The notes under the pieces: generated by a model | The model's database searches: none | Told to the model about the DNA's origin: nothing | The model's input: only the letters and a program-made list of their open reading frames with translations | Part shown: piece after piece, positions 43,156 to 55,496 of the stretch | Numbering within the stretch: position 1 is the stretch's first letter | How the letters are laid out: each line of letters starts with the position of its first letter | Program-made: the position numbers and the translations under genes | DNA from: Sipunculus nudus | Taxonomy: Eukaryota; Annelida; Sipuncula; Golfingiida; Sipunculidae | DNA length: 64,000 nucleotides | Assembly (NCBI GenBank): GCA_026874595.1 | Contig: CM049309.1 | Location: 56,542,426 to 56,606,425 of the forward strand | Direction: 5' to 3'

Positions 43156-44680
43156 CCCACTTTGATTACCTCCCACGCCTGAGAGTTACCCCTCCCGACC
43201 CTTGAAGATATATTGACGCCACTGACTCAAAGCCTGAATCAACCGTTCCTTATTAAATTCCTTAAAAAATATTACGGTGATCCAGAATACCATGATAGTA
43301 ACATGAATATATTGTATGTGTGGGCATGCGGGTTTTGGGGGACCAAGTTATTAATTACGTATTTACATGTCTCGATTACTTTCAAAATTTCAAGTAGTAT
43401 CTTTAAAATATCTCGCTCTGCCAGTTTACAGTCGCTCGAATCCTTATTTCAGGGGAATGGTCAAAACAGGAAAAATGTGTGTTTTTGACACTTCTTTTGT
43501 GATACACGCTACCTTCTTACGAAGTACTACGTAAGGCGCGAATATAAACTCAAATGGTGCATACTCAAATTCGTCCATTTCTCGATTAATTGACGCCAGC
43601 AAAAATCGGATTAAAGCGACGGCGGCCAGTTGGCCGTATCATATATGCCGGATGTCTATAACCTGCCAATATGGCTGCATTAATCCGCATGTACTTTTTG
43701 AGAATACTTTGTTTCATGCAAACTTATCTCTATTTAACACAACTCCATATTTTGCACTGGCCTGGCCTTACATGTCAGGTGGGGTCAAAGGGTGGTGTTC
43801 ACGATTACCGGTCACTCGTACCAATGGCTGCAATTTCACCTGTGTTAGGTTAAATAAACGCATGCCGTTCATTGATAACAAATGTGTAAAACGTTACTTG
43901 GTAATAATAGGCACCATACTGTAAGCTGTATATAATAAGTTTACCTAATAGAACAACAACTTCACTGAATAAGGACCAGGTAGGATTTGAGAAACTATCG
44001 GTCTATCGGAGGAAGTTTACGAACGATTGTGAATCCTTGCATCTGTTTAAACCAATACTTTCATAAATTTTTATCTGTAGGATCGTTCTGATACCGTGAC
44101 GTGAGCAGCGTCAGCGGTGCTTTATGGAGGTTTAATTATGGGTCAAGAAGATACTTCAACTCTTATCACCCGCTGACGGTTGGGGCAAATGTAGGTTACA
44201 GTCATATATCTGACCAAGTAGCCGCCTGCAGCGACGACGCGTATTGCAGTTGCACCGCGTACCGTTAACGGACGACTGTTTCGTCGCCTACCCATATTTA
44301 GAGAAAAGTGGTGTTTAAACACGATAAGATCGTATTTTCCGGAAAAGGCAGTTTTGTTTTTAGTTTTACGGATGGGGTGACATTAAAACTACTTCACCGT
44401 GGCAAAAATATCCTATTTATAATACAGCTGCAGTAAGAAAGCAGTAAAACGTGTATGTAACGGCGGCAATGCTTTGTCACTGGTCCAGTTTTATAAGGCT
44501 TATTGACATATTTAAACTGATTAGGAATTTATGCAATTAGCTTATTATAACATAACTTTGTCTTTAAAAAATCAGATACCCGAGATCCTGATGGCTTTTC
44601 TCCCCTTTGTAGACACAGATCATACTGAGCTTAGAATCCCACTCAATTGCATACGTGGAGGTGTGACTAAAATGTTCTCT
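43156..44680. other. Unclassified non-coding sequence
   Basis: Short frames only (for example 43213-43488 and 43652-43924), none with recognisable domains or convincing splice structure. A G-rich patch lies at 44688-44709. Confidence 0.4.
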
Positions 44681-44949
44681 CACATAGGGGCGGGGGGTGG
44701 GGGGGGGGTTCTTCGAAGAGGCTTGAGAGGGGACGAGTTCTCTCTCTCCTACCCTTTATACTGCCTCAGTCTTTAATAGTTTAGATCTATCCATATCACC
44801 ATATAAAAAAAAATATCCAAGAACTCATCATCCAATTCGAAGGAATAACTACCGTGTGAATCGAATAATTTGGAATAACACATATATAATATGCACGAGC
44901 TAAATATTTCAGTTTTCTGGATCAATGAGCTGCTGGCCTCTAAAGGTAA

Positions 44950-46180
44950 TCTCTCCGAGTCCTCCCCTGGTCGGCCTGCTCTGGGTCCGCCCATGCTCGG
45001 TTTACTCTGGGTCCTCCCCTGGTCGGCCTGCTCCGGGTCCTCTCCTTCTCAGCCTGCTCTAGATCCGCCCCTACTCAGCCTGCTCCGGGTTTTCTCCTTC
45101 TCAGCCTACTCTAGGTCCGCCCCTACTCAGCCTGCTCCGGGTCCTCTCCTTCTCAGCCTGCTCCGGGTCCGCCCCTACTCAGCCTGCTCCGGGTCCTCCC
45201 CTTCTCAGCCTGCTCTAGGTCCGCCCCTACTCAGCCTGCTCCGGGTCCTCTCCTTCTCAGCCTGCTCTGGGTCCGCCCCTACTCAGCCTGCTCCGGGTCC
45301 TCTCCTTCTCAGCCTGCTCTAGGTCCGCCCCTACTCAGCCTGCTCCGGGTCCTCTTCTTCTCAGCCTGCTCTAGGTCCGCCCCTACTCAGCCTGCTCCGG
45401 GTCCTCCCCTTCTCAGCCTGCCCTGGGTCCGCCTCTGGTTGGGCTTCTCTTGGCGCTCCCCTGGTCGGCCTGCTTCGGATCTGCCCTTGCTAATCCTGCT
45501 CCGGGTCCTACCCTGCTCGTTCTCTCCGGATGCTCCCTTGGTGGGTTTGCCCCTGTCCGCTCTTGCTTGGCCTGCTCCTTATTTGCCCTGGCTTGGCCTG
45601 CTCAGGATCCTCCCCTTGTCGGCCTGTTCCGGGTCCGCCGTTGCTTGGCCTGGTCGGCCTGCTCCGGGTCCGCCGTTGCTTGGCCTGCTCCTTGCCCGCC
45701 CTGGCTTGGCCTTCTCCGAGCCCTCCCTTTCTTGGCCTGCTCCTGGTTTGCCCTTGCTTGGCCTGCTCCGGGTTCTCCCTTAGTCGGCCTGTTCCGAGTC
45801 AGCCGTTGCTTGGCCTGCTCCTAGCCCGCCCTGGCTTAGCCTTCTCCGGGCGAGCCCTTACTTGACCTGCTCGTGGTTCGCAGTTGCTTGGCCTGCTCCG
45901 GGTCCGCCCCTTCTAGGCCTGCTCCGGGTCCGCCTTTGCTCTGCTTGCTCCGGGTCCGCCCCTTCTAGGCCTGCTCCGGGTCCGCCTTTGCTCTGCTTGC
46001 TCCGAGTCCGCTTCTTCTAGTCCTGCTCCGCGTCCTCCTTTGCTCTGCTTGCTCCGGGTCCGCCCCTTCTATAGGTCTGCTCTGGGCCTGCCTTTGCTCT
46101 GCTTGCTCCAGGTCCTCCCCTGGTCGGCCTGCTCTGGGTCCGCCCCTGTATGTTCTTCCCACTCCACAGCGTCAGTACCT
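44950..46180 (+). repeat. GC-rich 26-bp minisatellite with a 52-bp alternating dimer
   Basis: The unit CAGCCTGCTCCGGGTCCTC.. (26 bp) alternates with CAGCCTGCTCTAGGTCCGC.. to make a 52-bp dimer in 45010-45430. Further right the units vary (CTTGGCCTGCTC, CCGCCCCTTCTAGGCC). The plus strand is pyrimidine-rich throughout. Long frames cross it (44891-45322, 45439-45865) and repeat every 78 bp, that is 26 residues; they are repeat read-through. It stands out sharply from the AT-rich surroundings. Confidence 0.93.
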
Positions 46181-47562
46181 GCTCTTTCCAAAGTCGGCAC
46201 TAAATTTTGCTTAAACTATTACGGCTTTTCCAATGGTATGTGAGTAGCATTTGATGGGAGTTATACAGTCTACTTTTAGGAGATACAGTAAATACTTTAC
46301 TTGATTCACTGTAATAAAACTCTTAAAAACATGGGATTCCGCACATTCCTCCACACATCTCTGTGTTGTAGGGCCTCGTATGTCAAGATTTGAGGAGACA
46401 TTTCATGTTATGCATGTTCATATAAGCAAAGGGGAGATGAAACTACATTATGAAATACTAAAACAGTTATCTAATCTGCAGATAAGCACGAATGAAGTTG
46501 ATATTTACAGGTTTTAATAGTGTGTTTATGCCTGCGCCATGATATTGATGATTACCAGAATATATATTATATTGAATATAACATTTAATTTAATCTAATG
46601 TCACTGGCTTTCCGTCACGTTTTTTTTTCTGCTTCCAAACTCACTCCATCCATAGTTAATTACTACCAGCTAGATGCAGTTGTTTTTCACTGGTGCCAGC
46701 AAATAGGCCTGTTATATTACAAATTCCTTATTACGCACTGGAAGACCAGTTTCATTTCAAATACGACATATATGTTTACGTCTCTCGATACAATGGGGTA
46801 ATTTCTGATACATGACACTGCAATGGCAAATTTCGATTGATTTATTTGGAAATATGGAAAAGGGCCCCCTTTAGGACACACATCGGTCTTGCTTTATCAA
46901 GACCTAAAACTTACAGAGAAGTTGCCCGACAACGATTGATTGCTAAAACCCTGAGTTGTAATATAGATTTTGCTGCCATGTTGGCTAAGAGGGAGAAAAA
47001 AAAAGCAAAACATGGGGAGCAAGTGCGCGCGCATACAAAAACACACAAAATCCTTTTAAATCAAGCCGATTTTTGTATGGGTGTACACCTATGTAAATTT
47101 TCAACAATTTTTGTTGCATGAAATTTTATCAGTTTATTTTTTTCTATGATTTGGCGCTTGTATTCTGAAATCAGCCAAAGCGCCTTTTACCTTTCAGGTA
47201 AAGTATCTGATAAATAATCCCACGTGACCAATGATTCACCACCTGCACGATCCAGTGACGCCCTCAGTTAACGGTAAACATTACCTCCTTGTACCCTGTC
47301 TGGTTGTTACCTGACGAGCGTTATGTGTTGTTATTTCACAAAGAAACATAAAACGAGAATCAGGTGAATACGGCAAACTTCCGCTTCCTGTCACTTTGTC
47401 ACCCCCCGACTCCAAATCACTGAAGTCCCAGCAGGGCATACCAAATCAGTACCCAGCGCCCTCTGCTGGACGCCTGGCTAGTAAGACCATGCTACCTTGA
47501 CATACATAGCTACATACTAGTATCTATAGTCTTTCTTATTATTATATTTATATTTATTATTA
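46181..47562. other. Unclassified non-coding sequence
   Basis: No recognised gene. The frame at 46837-47121 is Lys/Arg-rich at one point but matches no family I know. Confidence 0.4.
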
Positions 47563-49882
47563 GCTCAGCTAAATGTAAGTCATCTGAGCTATAGTGATCA
47601 CACTTTGTCCAGCGTCCGTTAACAGGGCACAAATCGTAACCGTTAGACCTAGAAACTTCTAACTGTACATCCAGGGAGGTCCTGGGCAAATCTCCTTGGA
47701 AACCTGAAATTAGGTCATGGTGATCTATATTTTGTGACTTGTGGACCGAAAACATGATTTTGAGCACCCAGACAGTCAGACGGGGCACAAATTGTATCCA
47801 TTAGGCCTAGAAACCTCTAACCTGACATTTTGAGATATCCTAGACAAATGTCCTTGGAAACCAGAAACTAGGACACTGTGATCTGTATTCTGTGACCTAT
47901 AGGGAAAAGATGTCATATGAGCACCCTGAATGTCAGATGGGGACAATTCGTATCTGTAGAGCCTAGAATCTTCTAACACTATATCCTGGGAGTTTCTAGG
48001 CGAATCTCCTTGGAAACCTGAAATTAGGTCATTGTGATCTATATTTTATGACCTACAGGCCGAAAAAATTATTTTTAGCATCAAGACAGTCAGACAGGGC
48101 ACAAAATAAATCGATAAGACCTAAAATCATCCAGTGTGACTATTAGGGAGGTCCTAGGCAAATCTACTTGGAAATCTGAAATAAGGTCATGGAAACCTAT
48201 ATTTTGTGACCTACAGGCTGTAAACATGATTTCGAGCACCCTGAATGTCAGATGGGGACAAATCGTATATGTGAGGCCTAGAATCTTTTAACTCCATATC
48301 CTGGGAGTTTCTAGGCAAATCTCCTTGGAAACCCGAAATTAGGTCATAGTGACCTATATTTTTTTACCTATGGGCCGGAAACATGATTTTGAGCACCCAG
48401 ACAGTCAGATGGGGCACAAATGGTATCCATTAGGCCTAGAAACCTCTAACCTGACATTTTGAGATATCCTAGACAAATGTCCTTGGAAACCAGAAACTAG
48501 GACACTGTGATCTGTATTCTGTGACCTATAGGGAAAAGATGTCATATGAGCACCCTGAATGTCAGATGGGGACAATTCGTATCTGTAGAGCCTAGAATCT
48601 TCTAACACTATATCCTGGGAGTTTCTAGGCGAATCTCCTTGGAAACCTGAAATTAGGTCATTGTGATCTATATTTTATGACCTACAGGCCGAAAAAAAAT
48701 ATTTTTAGCATCAAGACAGTCAGACGGGGCACAAAATAAATCGAAAAGACCTAGAATCATCCAATGTGACTTTTAGGGAGGTCCTAGGCAAATCTACTTG
48801 GAAATCTGAAATAAGGTCATGGAAACCTATATTTTGTGACCTACAGGCTGTAAACATGATTTCGAGCACCTTGAATGTCAGATGGGGACAAATCGTATAT
48901 GTGAGGCCTAGAATCTTTTAACTCCATATCCTGGGAGTTTCTAGGCAAATCTCCTTGGAAACCCGAAATTAGGTCATAGTGACCTATATTTTTTTACCTA
49001 TGGGCAGAAAACATGATTTTGAGCACCCAGACAGTCAGATGGGGCACAAATGGTATCAATTAGGCCTAGAATCCTCTTACATGACATTTAGGGAGGTCCT
49101 AGGCAAATGTCCTTTGTAACCTGAAATTAGGTCATGGTGACCTACATTTTGTGAACTATGAGACAAAACCCGATTTTGAGCACCCTGAATTTCAGATGGG
49201 CACAAATTGTATATATTAGGCCTAGAATCTTCCAATGCAACATCCTGGGAGGTCCTAGGCAAATCTCCTTGGAAAACTGAAATTAGGTCACCATGACCTA
49301 TATTTTGCAACATATCAGAAAATATGTCATATAAGCACCCAGACAGTCAGACAGGGCAAATATTGTAACCATTAGGCCTAGAATCTTTTAATATAAAATT
49401 CAGGGAGGTCTTAGTCAAGTGTCCTTGGAAACCTGAAATTAGGTCATGGTCACCTATATTGTGTGACCTATGGGCGGAAAAATGGTTTTGAGAACCCAGA
49501 CAGACAAGGCACAAATTGTATCCATTAGCCCTAGAATCTTCTTACATCACATTCAAGGAAATCCTTGGCAATTATCATGGGAAACCTGAAATTGGATCAT
49601 GGTGACCTATATTCTGCCAGCTATGGACCAGAAACATGATTTTGAGCACCCAGACAGACAGGGTACAAATTGTATCCATTTTCCTTGGATCCCTCTATTT
49701 TGAAATACAGGGGGGGGGGGGGGTCCTGGGCAGGTCTGCTATGAATCCTGAAATTTTTATTTTCTATCCATTTTTTCAACACTGTAGCCATAGGCTATTC
49801 TCACAAACAATATATAACATTAATAAAAAAATGAGCACCAAGTCTAAATTAGCTGAGCGTCATGGCCCATGGGCCACTTGTT
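47563..49882 (+). mobile_element. Helentron/'pearl'-like non-autonomous element with a tandem core
   Basis: Left end TTAGCTCAGCTAAATG with a nearby inverted CATCTGAGCTATAG. Right end AAATTAGCTGAGCGTCATGG, then the palindrome TGGCCCATGGGCCA (49863-49876) and CTTGTT. A hairpin followed within a few bases by CTTGT resembles the 3' hairpin-CTRR-T end of Helitrons. Between the ends lies a tandem array of ~158-bp units. A unique end, a ~160-bp tandem core and a TTA-rich tail together recall bivalve pearl elements, which are Helentron derivatives. No Rep/Hel gene is present. Confidence 0.6.
47600..49735 (+). repeat. ~158-bp core tandem repeat with a 629-bp higher-order period
   Basis: The marker CCTTGGAAAC (ACTTGGAAAT in one unit type) recurs at 47694, 47852, 48008, 48166, 48323 and 48481, with spacings of 156-158 bp. 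Four successive types differ and then repeat: 47776-48400 and 48405-49030 match almost base for base at an offset of 629 bp (a four-unit higher-order repeat). Outer units at 49080-49735 are more diverged. About 13 units in all. Confidence 0.9.
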
Positions 49883-49910
49883 ATTATTATTGTTATTATT
49901 ATTATTATCA
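49883..49910. repeat. (TTA)n microsatellite tail
   Basis: TTATTATTATTGTTATTATT run abutting the right end of the Helentron-like element. Similar TTA-rich sequence precedes its left end (47535-47562). Confidence 0.8.
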
Positions 49911-50590
49911 GCATTTTAGGTTTTATTATAACAAAACGGTATTTTTACACCCGTATAAAGGAATATTTATTTTACACGTGATCAAGTGTGCATGTGCATA
50001 AAAAAAGACATTCACCACATAGACAGTCAGCTCTCTTCATGTAGAGAATGTAATGTTCTTAAACCTTATCATCATTACGTAGAACTTGGTGGAACTTCGC
50101 AGAATTCAAATAGAGGATTTTGCTTTCCTTAGATGTCACTGTGATACAAATAACTGGCTATGCGTTACTTCCTCACATATCATGTCATAAAGACCTTGAA
50201 ATAACTCTCTGCCCGAAACTGGATCCGGAGAGTTTAAGTCAAAATTCCGGGAAAAACATTCAGATTCAAAATCAGCCAAAAAATCAGATAAATTTATATT
50301 AGACCCATGAATTCTATGTCATTGTAAACCCAGCATTTTCTTCATATTTTTTTTATATTTTGATATTTTATAAAATATTAATTGTAAAATATATGCTATT
50401 CCATGCACCAAGCAACTAAGAGCAAAACTATTTTTAGTGGGCTAATACTAAACTACATTGCAAAATCTCAGGACTTTGCCCCTTGTATCATGTGTCTTTC
50501 AATATAAAAAATGAAAAATTTTAATGTGTTATTGAATCAAATTTTAAAAATTCTATTTTATGGTTGAAAGAAACATGAGACAGGAGAAAA
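49911..50590. other. Unclassified AT-rich sequence
   Basis: Nothing recognised. Confidence 0.4.
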
Positions 50591-50599
50591 GACCTATTA

Positions 50600-51168
50600 A
50601 AATATATTTTTCGGATAACCCGACTAAAGGGAACATCCGAAAGCGCTTTGACCAAATTTAAGAGGCTATATCCTGTAGTTTCTGTCACGCTGTTACACTG
50701 TTATATTAAAAGAAGGAGGGGTGATTCACTAATCAGGATTTTCTTTATTATAATTCCCATCGGAGTCATGTACGGTAAATATCCCTTAAGACCACCTCAA
50801 AATGACGAACACTATTACCTGGTCCCAATTCTTTATTTTTGTTCTCTTTATATCAGACCTTTCTTATAGACGACCACCTGAAAATGCGACCACTTATTGA
50901 GGCCCTGTTGGTGAAATTTATTTCGAAGTTTCGTTGTACTTAACACCAGCTGGGGAATAAAACTAAACATTTCCATATGACATCACTGAATACTGGAACA
51001 TATTTTCTGCTAATCCATGTACATTAATTAAATTTGCTTGAAATGACATGATTTTTACGATCTGCGGTATTTAATTCAACATTTTAGTTATCAGTTGTTT
51101 TTTTTTAATTTCGGATAAACGATTTTCGGATTAACGGTGCTCGGATTATAGACGCTCCAATGTATATA
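50600..51168 (-). mobile_element. pogo/Tigger-like DNA transposon remnant (minus strand)
   Basis: The minus strand from ~51168 reads CATTGGAGCGTCTATAATCC, then GAGCACCGTTAATCCGAAAA and GTTTATCCGAAAT. This is the usual head of invertebrate pogo-like elements (CAGTGGAACCTCTATAATCC...). The opposite side has TTCGGATAACCCGAC and CATCCGAAAGCG near 50610-50645. No transposase survives. Confidence 0.5.
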
Positions 51169-51170
51169 TG

Positions 51171-51480
51171 TCCCTTGCTATTTTTTTTTTTTTTTGTAAT
51201 TGTGCAATTAAATTATTGTGCTAGGCATTTGTCATGTTTTTTTAAACAGGCAAGTCATACGTATAGCATTTGACAGTTGCCCGTTGAATTTCCCTGTGGA
51301 CAGGTTCAAATACTTTGTTTGCATTTCAACGCACATCTCCCACATCATGTTAATAAACGTTAACCCGCTGATCATTATTGTGACAATGTAGAGTGAACAC
51401 TATATCACTTGACTAAACTGTGTTGTAATTTGCACATGTAAAAGAATTGCTGCAGAATTCTTTAATATTGTTTTTATCCT
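51171..51480. other. Unclassified sequence with a T15 run
   Basis: Contains a poly-T tract near 51181-51195; otherwise nothing recognised. Confidence 0.4.
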
Positions 51481-51483
51481 GGA

Positions 51484-51725
51484 TAGCTGGATAGCTGAGT
51501 GGTAAAACGCTCGGCCTTCTTCGCTGGCGACCCGGGTTCGATCCCCGGTGTGGCTATGAGAGTGAGTTGTAGTGGTCCGTCCAAGGCTGGTGGTTTTCCC
51601 CAGGTCCTCCGATTTTCTCCACCCTTACCGACTACCGAGCGCCAACATCCGAGCCATGGAGAGTGCCTCGTATTATACTAGTATAACTAGTTGTACAATC
51701 CATGTAAAATAACTAAAATTTATAA
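51484..51725 (+). mobile_element. tRNA-derived SINE, best-preserved copy
   Basis: The Pol III A box TAGCTGAGTGG (51492) and B box GGTTCGATCCC (51535) are both perfect. The T arm CCGGG-TTCGATC-CCCGG pairs fully. It is followed by a body with GTCCGTCCAAGGCTGGTGG, TTTTCCCCAGGTCCTCCG and CAACATCCGAGCCATGGAGA, and an AT-rich tail. Related copies lie at 54388, 55778 (minus) and 60845. The TTTTCTCCAGGTTCTCCG-type centre resembles the conserved central domain shared by many invertebrate SINEs. Confidence 0.8.
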
Positions 51726-52203
51726 TTATTATGTTTTTGATTGAACGTCAGATGAAAAGACGTTAATGCCCATTGAATTCATCGATTTCTCACATCAAAG
51801 CAGTAATAATTGCCTCCGCCAGGAGGGTCTTCTTTTACCCCCGATCGTGTGTGGGTTTGTGCTTGTGTGTGTGTGAGGGTGTGTAGGTGTGTGTGGGTGA
51901 TTGTTTGAAGGGAAACCATGAAGGGAATCTCATGACATTTTCAGGGAAATTTGGTAATAGCCGAATGAGGAATTGATTTGATTTTGGTGTGGAATTGGCT
52001 CATGATCCGGATTCAGGAATGTCACCAAAGAATATTCAATCACCCATCTACAAATGAACATTTGGACGTTGGCAGAATAAGTGGAATAAAAAACGGGTCG
52101 GGAAGCATCCCACAAAAGAGACCCCCCCCCCCCCCAAAGCAGGAGGCTTGTATTCCTTAGAATGCAGATTATCAATGATAATTTATATTATATATAAATA
52201 AAC
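51726..52203. other. Unclassified sequence with (TG)n and poly-C
   Basis: A TGTGTGTG-rich patch at ~51860-51900 and a C16 run at ~52120-52135. No gene. Confidence 0.4.
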
Positions 52204-52235
<32 letters not shown>

Positions 52236-52262
52236 TATTTATATAAATATATATATATATAC
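52204..52262. repeat. (TA)n microsatellite, interrupted
   Basis: Alternating TA at 52204-52229 and again at 52233-52262 with small interruptions. Confidence 0.85.
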
Positions 52263-53585
52263 ACTAAAAAAAATGGTTCAACATGAAAATAAAAAACTTA
52301 AAAGGCCTCTGTCTCTAATCCTACAGGATGTATTTGATGCCGTACGATGGATAACAAGTTTTTAAAGTTCTATAATAGATTTGAAATATTCCCTGGTATT
52401 AATAGATTTGCAGTTGGGTAGACTCTTTTGCAGTAGGGAGCAGCAGGGGTTAGGAAACATGATTCTTCCATCAGCTCTTTACTTAAAGGAAGCCTTATTT
52501 CTGGATACTGAATAATTTCTTGTGGGAAATAGTGATTGGAACAAAACCTGTAGAAGAAAATAGAACCACTCAAATAAAGAATTACTTCTGCATATTTCCA
52601 ATTAAACTGCACATCGTAGTTAAAATATACCCTGTCGGGGATTCATGAAAAAAAATCAAAGGTCATAGGTGATATATATGCTATTCAGTATGACCGCATG
52701 GATGGTATATAAATTTACAGTAATTCTAGTGTGTTCAATGAAGGCTCCAGGTTGCGATAACAAATGTGTCTACATATGATATATAAAGTATGTATATATA
52801 TAGATATATAACATTTTATGACGTCGCTATGGGGTCTGTTCTTCGACTTCTCGTCAAAAAAGGGTCGAGGAAAAAATATATATTTATAGTTATGACTGAT
52901 TGTCCACGTTGATATTTACAAGGGGTGACATCGGACCGACTTCCCGGCGTCACGGAGGATATAGTCGGGTCGTGCGGTGCAGACCACCCGGCGTCAGGAA
53001 TTCACTCAGGCAGCTGAACCATTTTATCATGACACAATTGGGTCACATGATCGATTGTGAAATTTCACAGTATCTACTCAAAATGAGATCGAGCAGCATC
53101 AAGAAAAGGCTTGGCAAAGAGAGATAATTTTTTTACGTGTTTATGGAATGAACATGTTATCAGTCGGCTATTTTATCTCGTACATTGAAGAAATTGATGA
53201 CTATATGCAGCTTTACTAATTAGGGTATCTCTTTTATGCTAATTTTCAAATCAAGTCTTATATACCAGGGATGTCAGAGAAGTTTCTTGAAAGAAAAAGA
53301 AGTAAGGGAAGAAAATGTTGACATGTTCCACAAACATTTATTAAACGTATGCACATATGTAACAAAGAATCACTGATTAATATAGTGTTTGAGAAGTATT
53401 TATTATTTACACATTGTTAGTTATTATTTTGACATTAAATCAAACCGAAATTTTAATGAATTTATTCAAACAAATAAATAAAACTGACAAACTGAGACTA
53501 GTAAGACTGACACTATGCCTCACTCATTGAGACTGAGACAAATCAAATTCGTGTTTAGTGTTCATGATCAAAACTTCAACGTCCA
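52263..53585. other. Unclassified non-coding sequence
   Basis: The frame at 52900-53127 has no recognisable family; no other feature. Confidence 0.4.
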
Positions 53586-53589
53586 AATT

Positions 53590-53860
53590 AGTCCAGCTGT
53601 TAAGAGAAGAATTGTGCAAAAAGTGAAAGAAGCATGAAACTTTGCATAATAGTTGGCCAGACCATACTTAACATTTTCAGATATAGGGGCCAAGCGGAAT
53701 TCATCCGATCTTGGTCAAAATCCAAGATGGCGGCCAAGATGGCCGCCGGATTATCAAATATCAATACATTCGGTTATATTTGTTCTAGAATGCTTTCCAA
53801 GTGCACCATTTCTATGTTTTTGGGGTCGATAAATTCATTTATAAGGGTTTAAAGTCTGTA
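53590..53860 (+). repeat. AAGATGGCGGCC repeat family, plus-strand copy
   Basis: Reads TTAGTCCAGC, AATTGTGCAAAAA.TGAAAG, GAAGCATGAAACTTTGC, then TCAAAATCCAAGATGGCGGC and CAAGATGGCCGCC. Its reverse complement recurs over ~250 bp at 56130-56400, with matches continuing to TTTATAAGGGTT. The GC core is a tandem of two YY1-like motifs. Confidence 0.75.
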
Positions 53861-54387
53861 AAATGACTCTGTGAATGAATCCTGGTTTTGTTTATATTGA
53901 AATTGTCCTACATTTTCCCTTGTTCACTAGCACAATGGATAGCAAACATTATTTGTTGAGTTATGCACAGTAGTCGCATACATTGTGATTGTAGTCAAAT
54001 AAAAGTGTCATTTGCTGGCTTAGGTTTGTCTGCTTTGTCATGAATTTGGATGCTTTAATAGTAGAACAATTTTTTTGCAATGTTTCTTCCTTTTACTTCC
54101 CCTTTATTTGCATGCTAACAAATATAATTCCTTTGAAGAGGTGAAGGGTGATAAAAAACCTATCTGTCGAAATCTGCAATGAAATTAGGATTGAACTTGA
54201 TATGTCCGTAAACACTAACCATTAGAATATTTGAAACCTACATACATGTACTTAGGTTTTATGATCAGCATTCATGTAAACCTTTGTGAGGGCAATTAGA
54301 AAATATCAAAATGATAAATCCAACTGTGCTAACATTTAACATATATATTAATTTTACATATTTGAGCATAATGTCTGTTCAAATGTA
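53861..54387. other. Unclassified AT-rich sequence
   Basis: A phrase AAGTGTCATTTGCTGGCTTAGG (from 54003) recurs as AAGTGTTATTTGCTGGGGTAGG at 54789, suggesting an internal duplication. No gene. Confidence 0.4.
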
Positions 54388-54600
54388 ATGGAGTGGTCAA
54401 TAGAGTGGTAAAACGCTCGGCTATCTCCACTGGCGCCCCAGGTTTAAACAACATCGTTCTTATTGGGTTATAATGGCCCATCCAAGGTTGGTGAATTCCT
54501 CCTTGTCCTTGTAATAGTAATTACAAATAACTGTACAATCCATATTAATTATATATTATAATAAAATAAATTAGACAATCCATATAATATAAAGTTTATC
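54388..54600 (+). mobile_element. tRNA-derived SINE, diverged copy
   Basis: GAGTGGTAAAACGCTCGGC (A-box side), a broken B box (GGTTTAAACAAC), the body GGCCCATCCAAGGTTGGTG, and a tail of TGTACAATCCATATTAAT. Same family as 51484. Confidence 0.65.
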
Positions 54601-55420
54601 CTGCTTATAACTTTTATATCAGACTGGATGCGTGCGTGGCAGGATACAGGCCTATGTAAGAAGCTCACACCTGTCAGCTGTATAGATTCCGCCTTGTGTA
54701 CCTACTGAAATTGTACCGAAAGTCCTTTTTCATCAGTACACCCAACAGTAAACTTGATAAAATTTGCTGAATACTGCACTTTTAAATGAAAGTGTTATTT
54801 GCTGGGGTAGGTTTTATTATATTAATATTTAACCCTCAGGTTCCAGACATGCACTCTTTCTTCATTAACTTGATTACCTAAATATTCAGTACAAAAGTTT
54901 GGTTTGAATTTTTATAGACTTGATTGGTGATTATAACTTTGCTGGGCTATCAGCTTCTGAGCTATGGCAACCCTTGTACTTTCCCTTTATGTCAGTTTTA
55001 TTCCCAAATGCAGAATGCTTTTATAACCTTGCCTGAATATTTTCTTTTGTATTTTGCAGGACAAGAGCGTTTTTCTTCTAGTAAAACGCCCACAATTCAA
55101 ACTTACTATCGGTTATTTTTATCTTATGTGCAAAGTTCAGTCCGACCTACAATCTTGCATTCTGTGCACATGAAGATAGCTTATTTCAATAAATAAAGCA
55201 AATATTTATTATTTCTAATTATCATTATATTTATTAAAAGTGTGCATTATGTAAGCAAACGAAGTATTTTAAGACATCACTTGATAATGCAAAGTTAGCT
55301 TATTGGGAAGGATCATAAACCAGATTATCAATGTAGAATGTAAACGGCAAACTGCACAAGTGTCTACAAGTGTCCAGATTCTGTCATGCACCATCACCAT
55401 ATAGCATATACGGGGTTAGA
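54601..55420. other. Unclassified AT-rich sequence
   Basis: Contains TTTTGTATTTTGCAG followed by GACAAGAGCGTTTT at ~55044-55074, which can be read as a splice acceptor before GQERF. No flanking exon was found. Treated as unproven. Confidence 0.35.
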
Positions 55421-55423
55421 ACG

Positions 55424-55496
55424 TTGCCTTGTGGTTAAGGACGTGTTTGTAAGTCCCCGGTTCAAACCCCGTCGATGTCGCAATGGCATAATAGTG
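55424..55496 (+). pseudogene. tRNA-like pseudogene or SINE head
   Basis: TTGTGGTTAAGGACG resembles a Pol III A box and GGTTCAAACCC is a good B box, with near-normal spacing. The T stem has a central mismatch and no proper acceptor stem forms, so it is not a functional tRNA gene. Confidence 0.5.

Noticed and set aside
44891-45865. Long Leu/Pro/Ser-rich open frames
   Set aside because: They follow the 26-bp minisatellite (78-bp peptide period) and lack start context, splice sites or any known domain.
52900-53127. 75-residue frame, Arg-rich
   Set aside because: No recognisable motif, no flanking exon, and the region is otherwise non-coding.
55424-55496. Functional tRNA gene
   Set aside because: A and B boxes are present but the T stem is mismatched and there is no acceptor stem.
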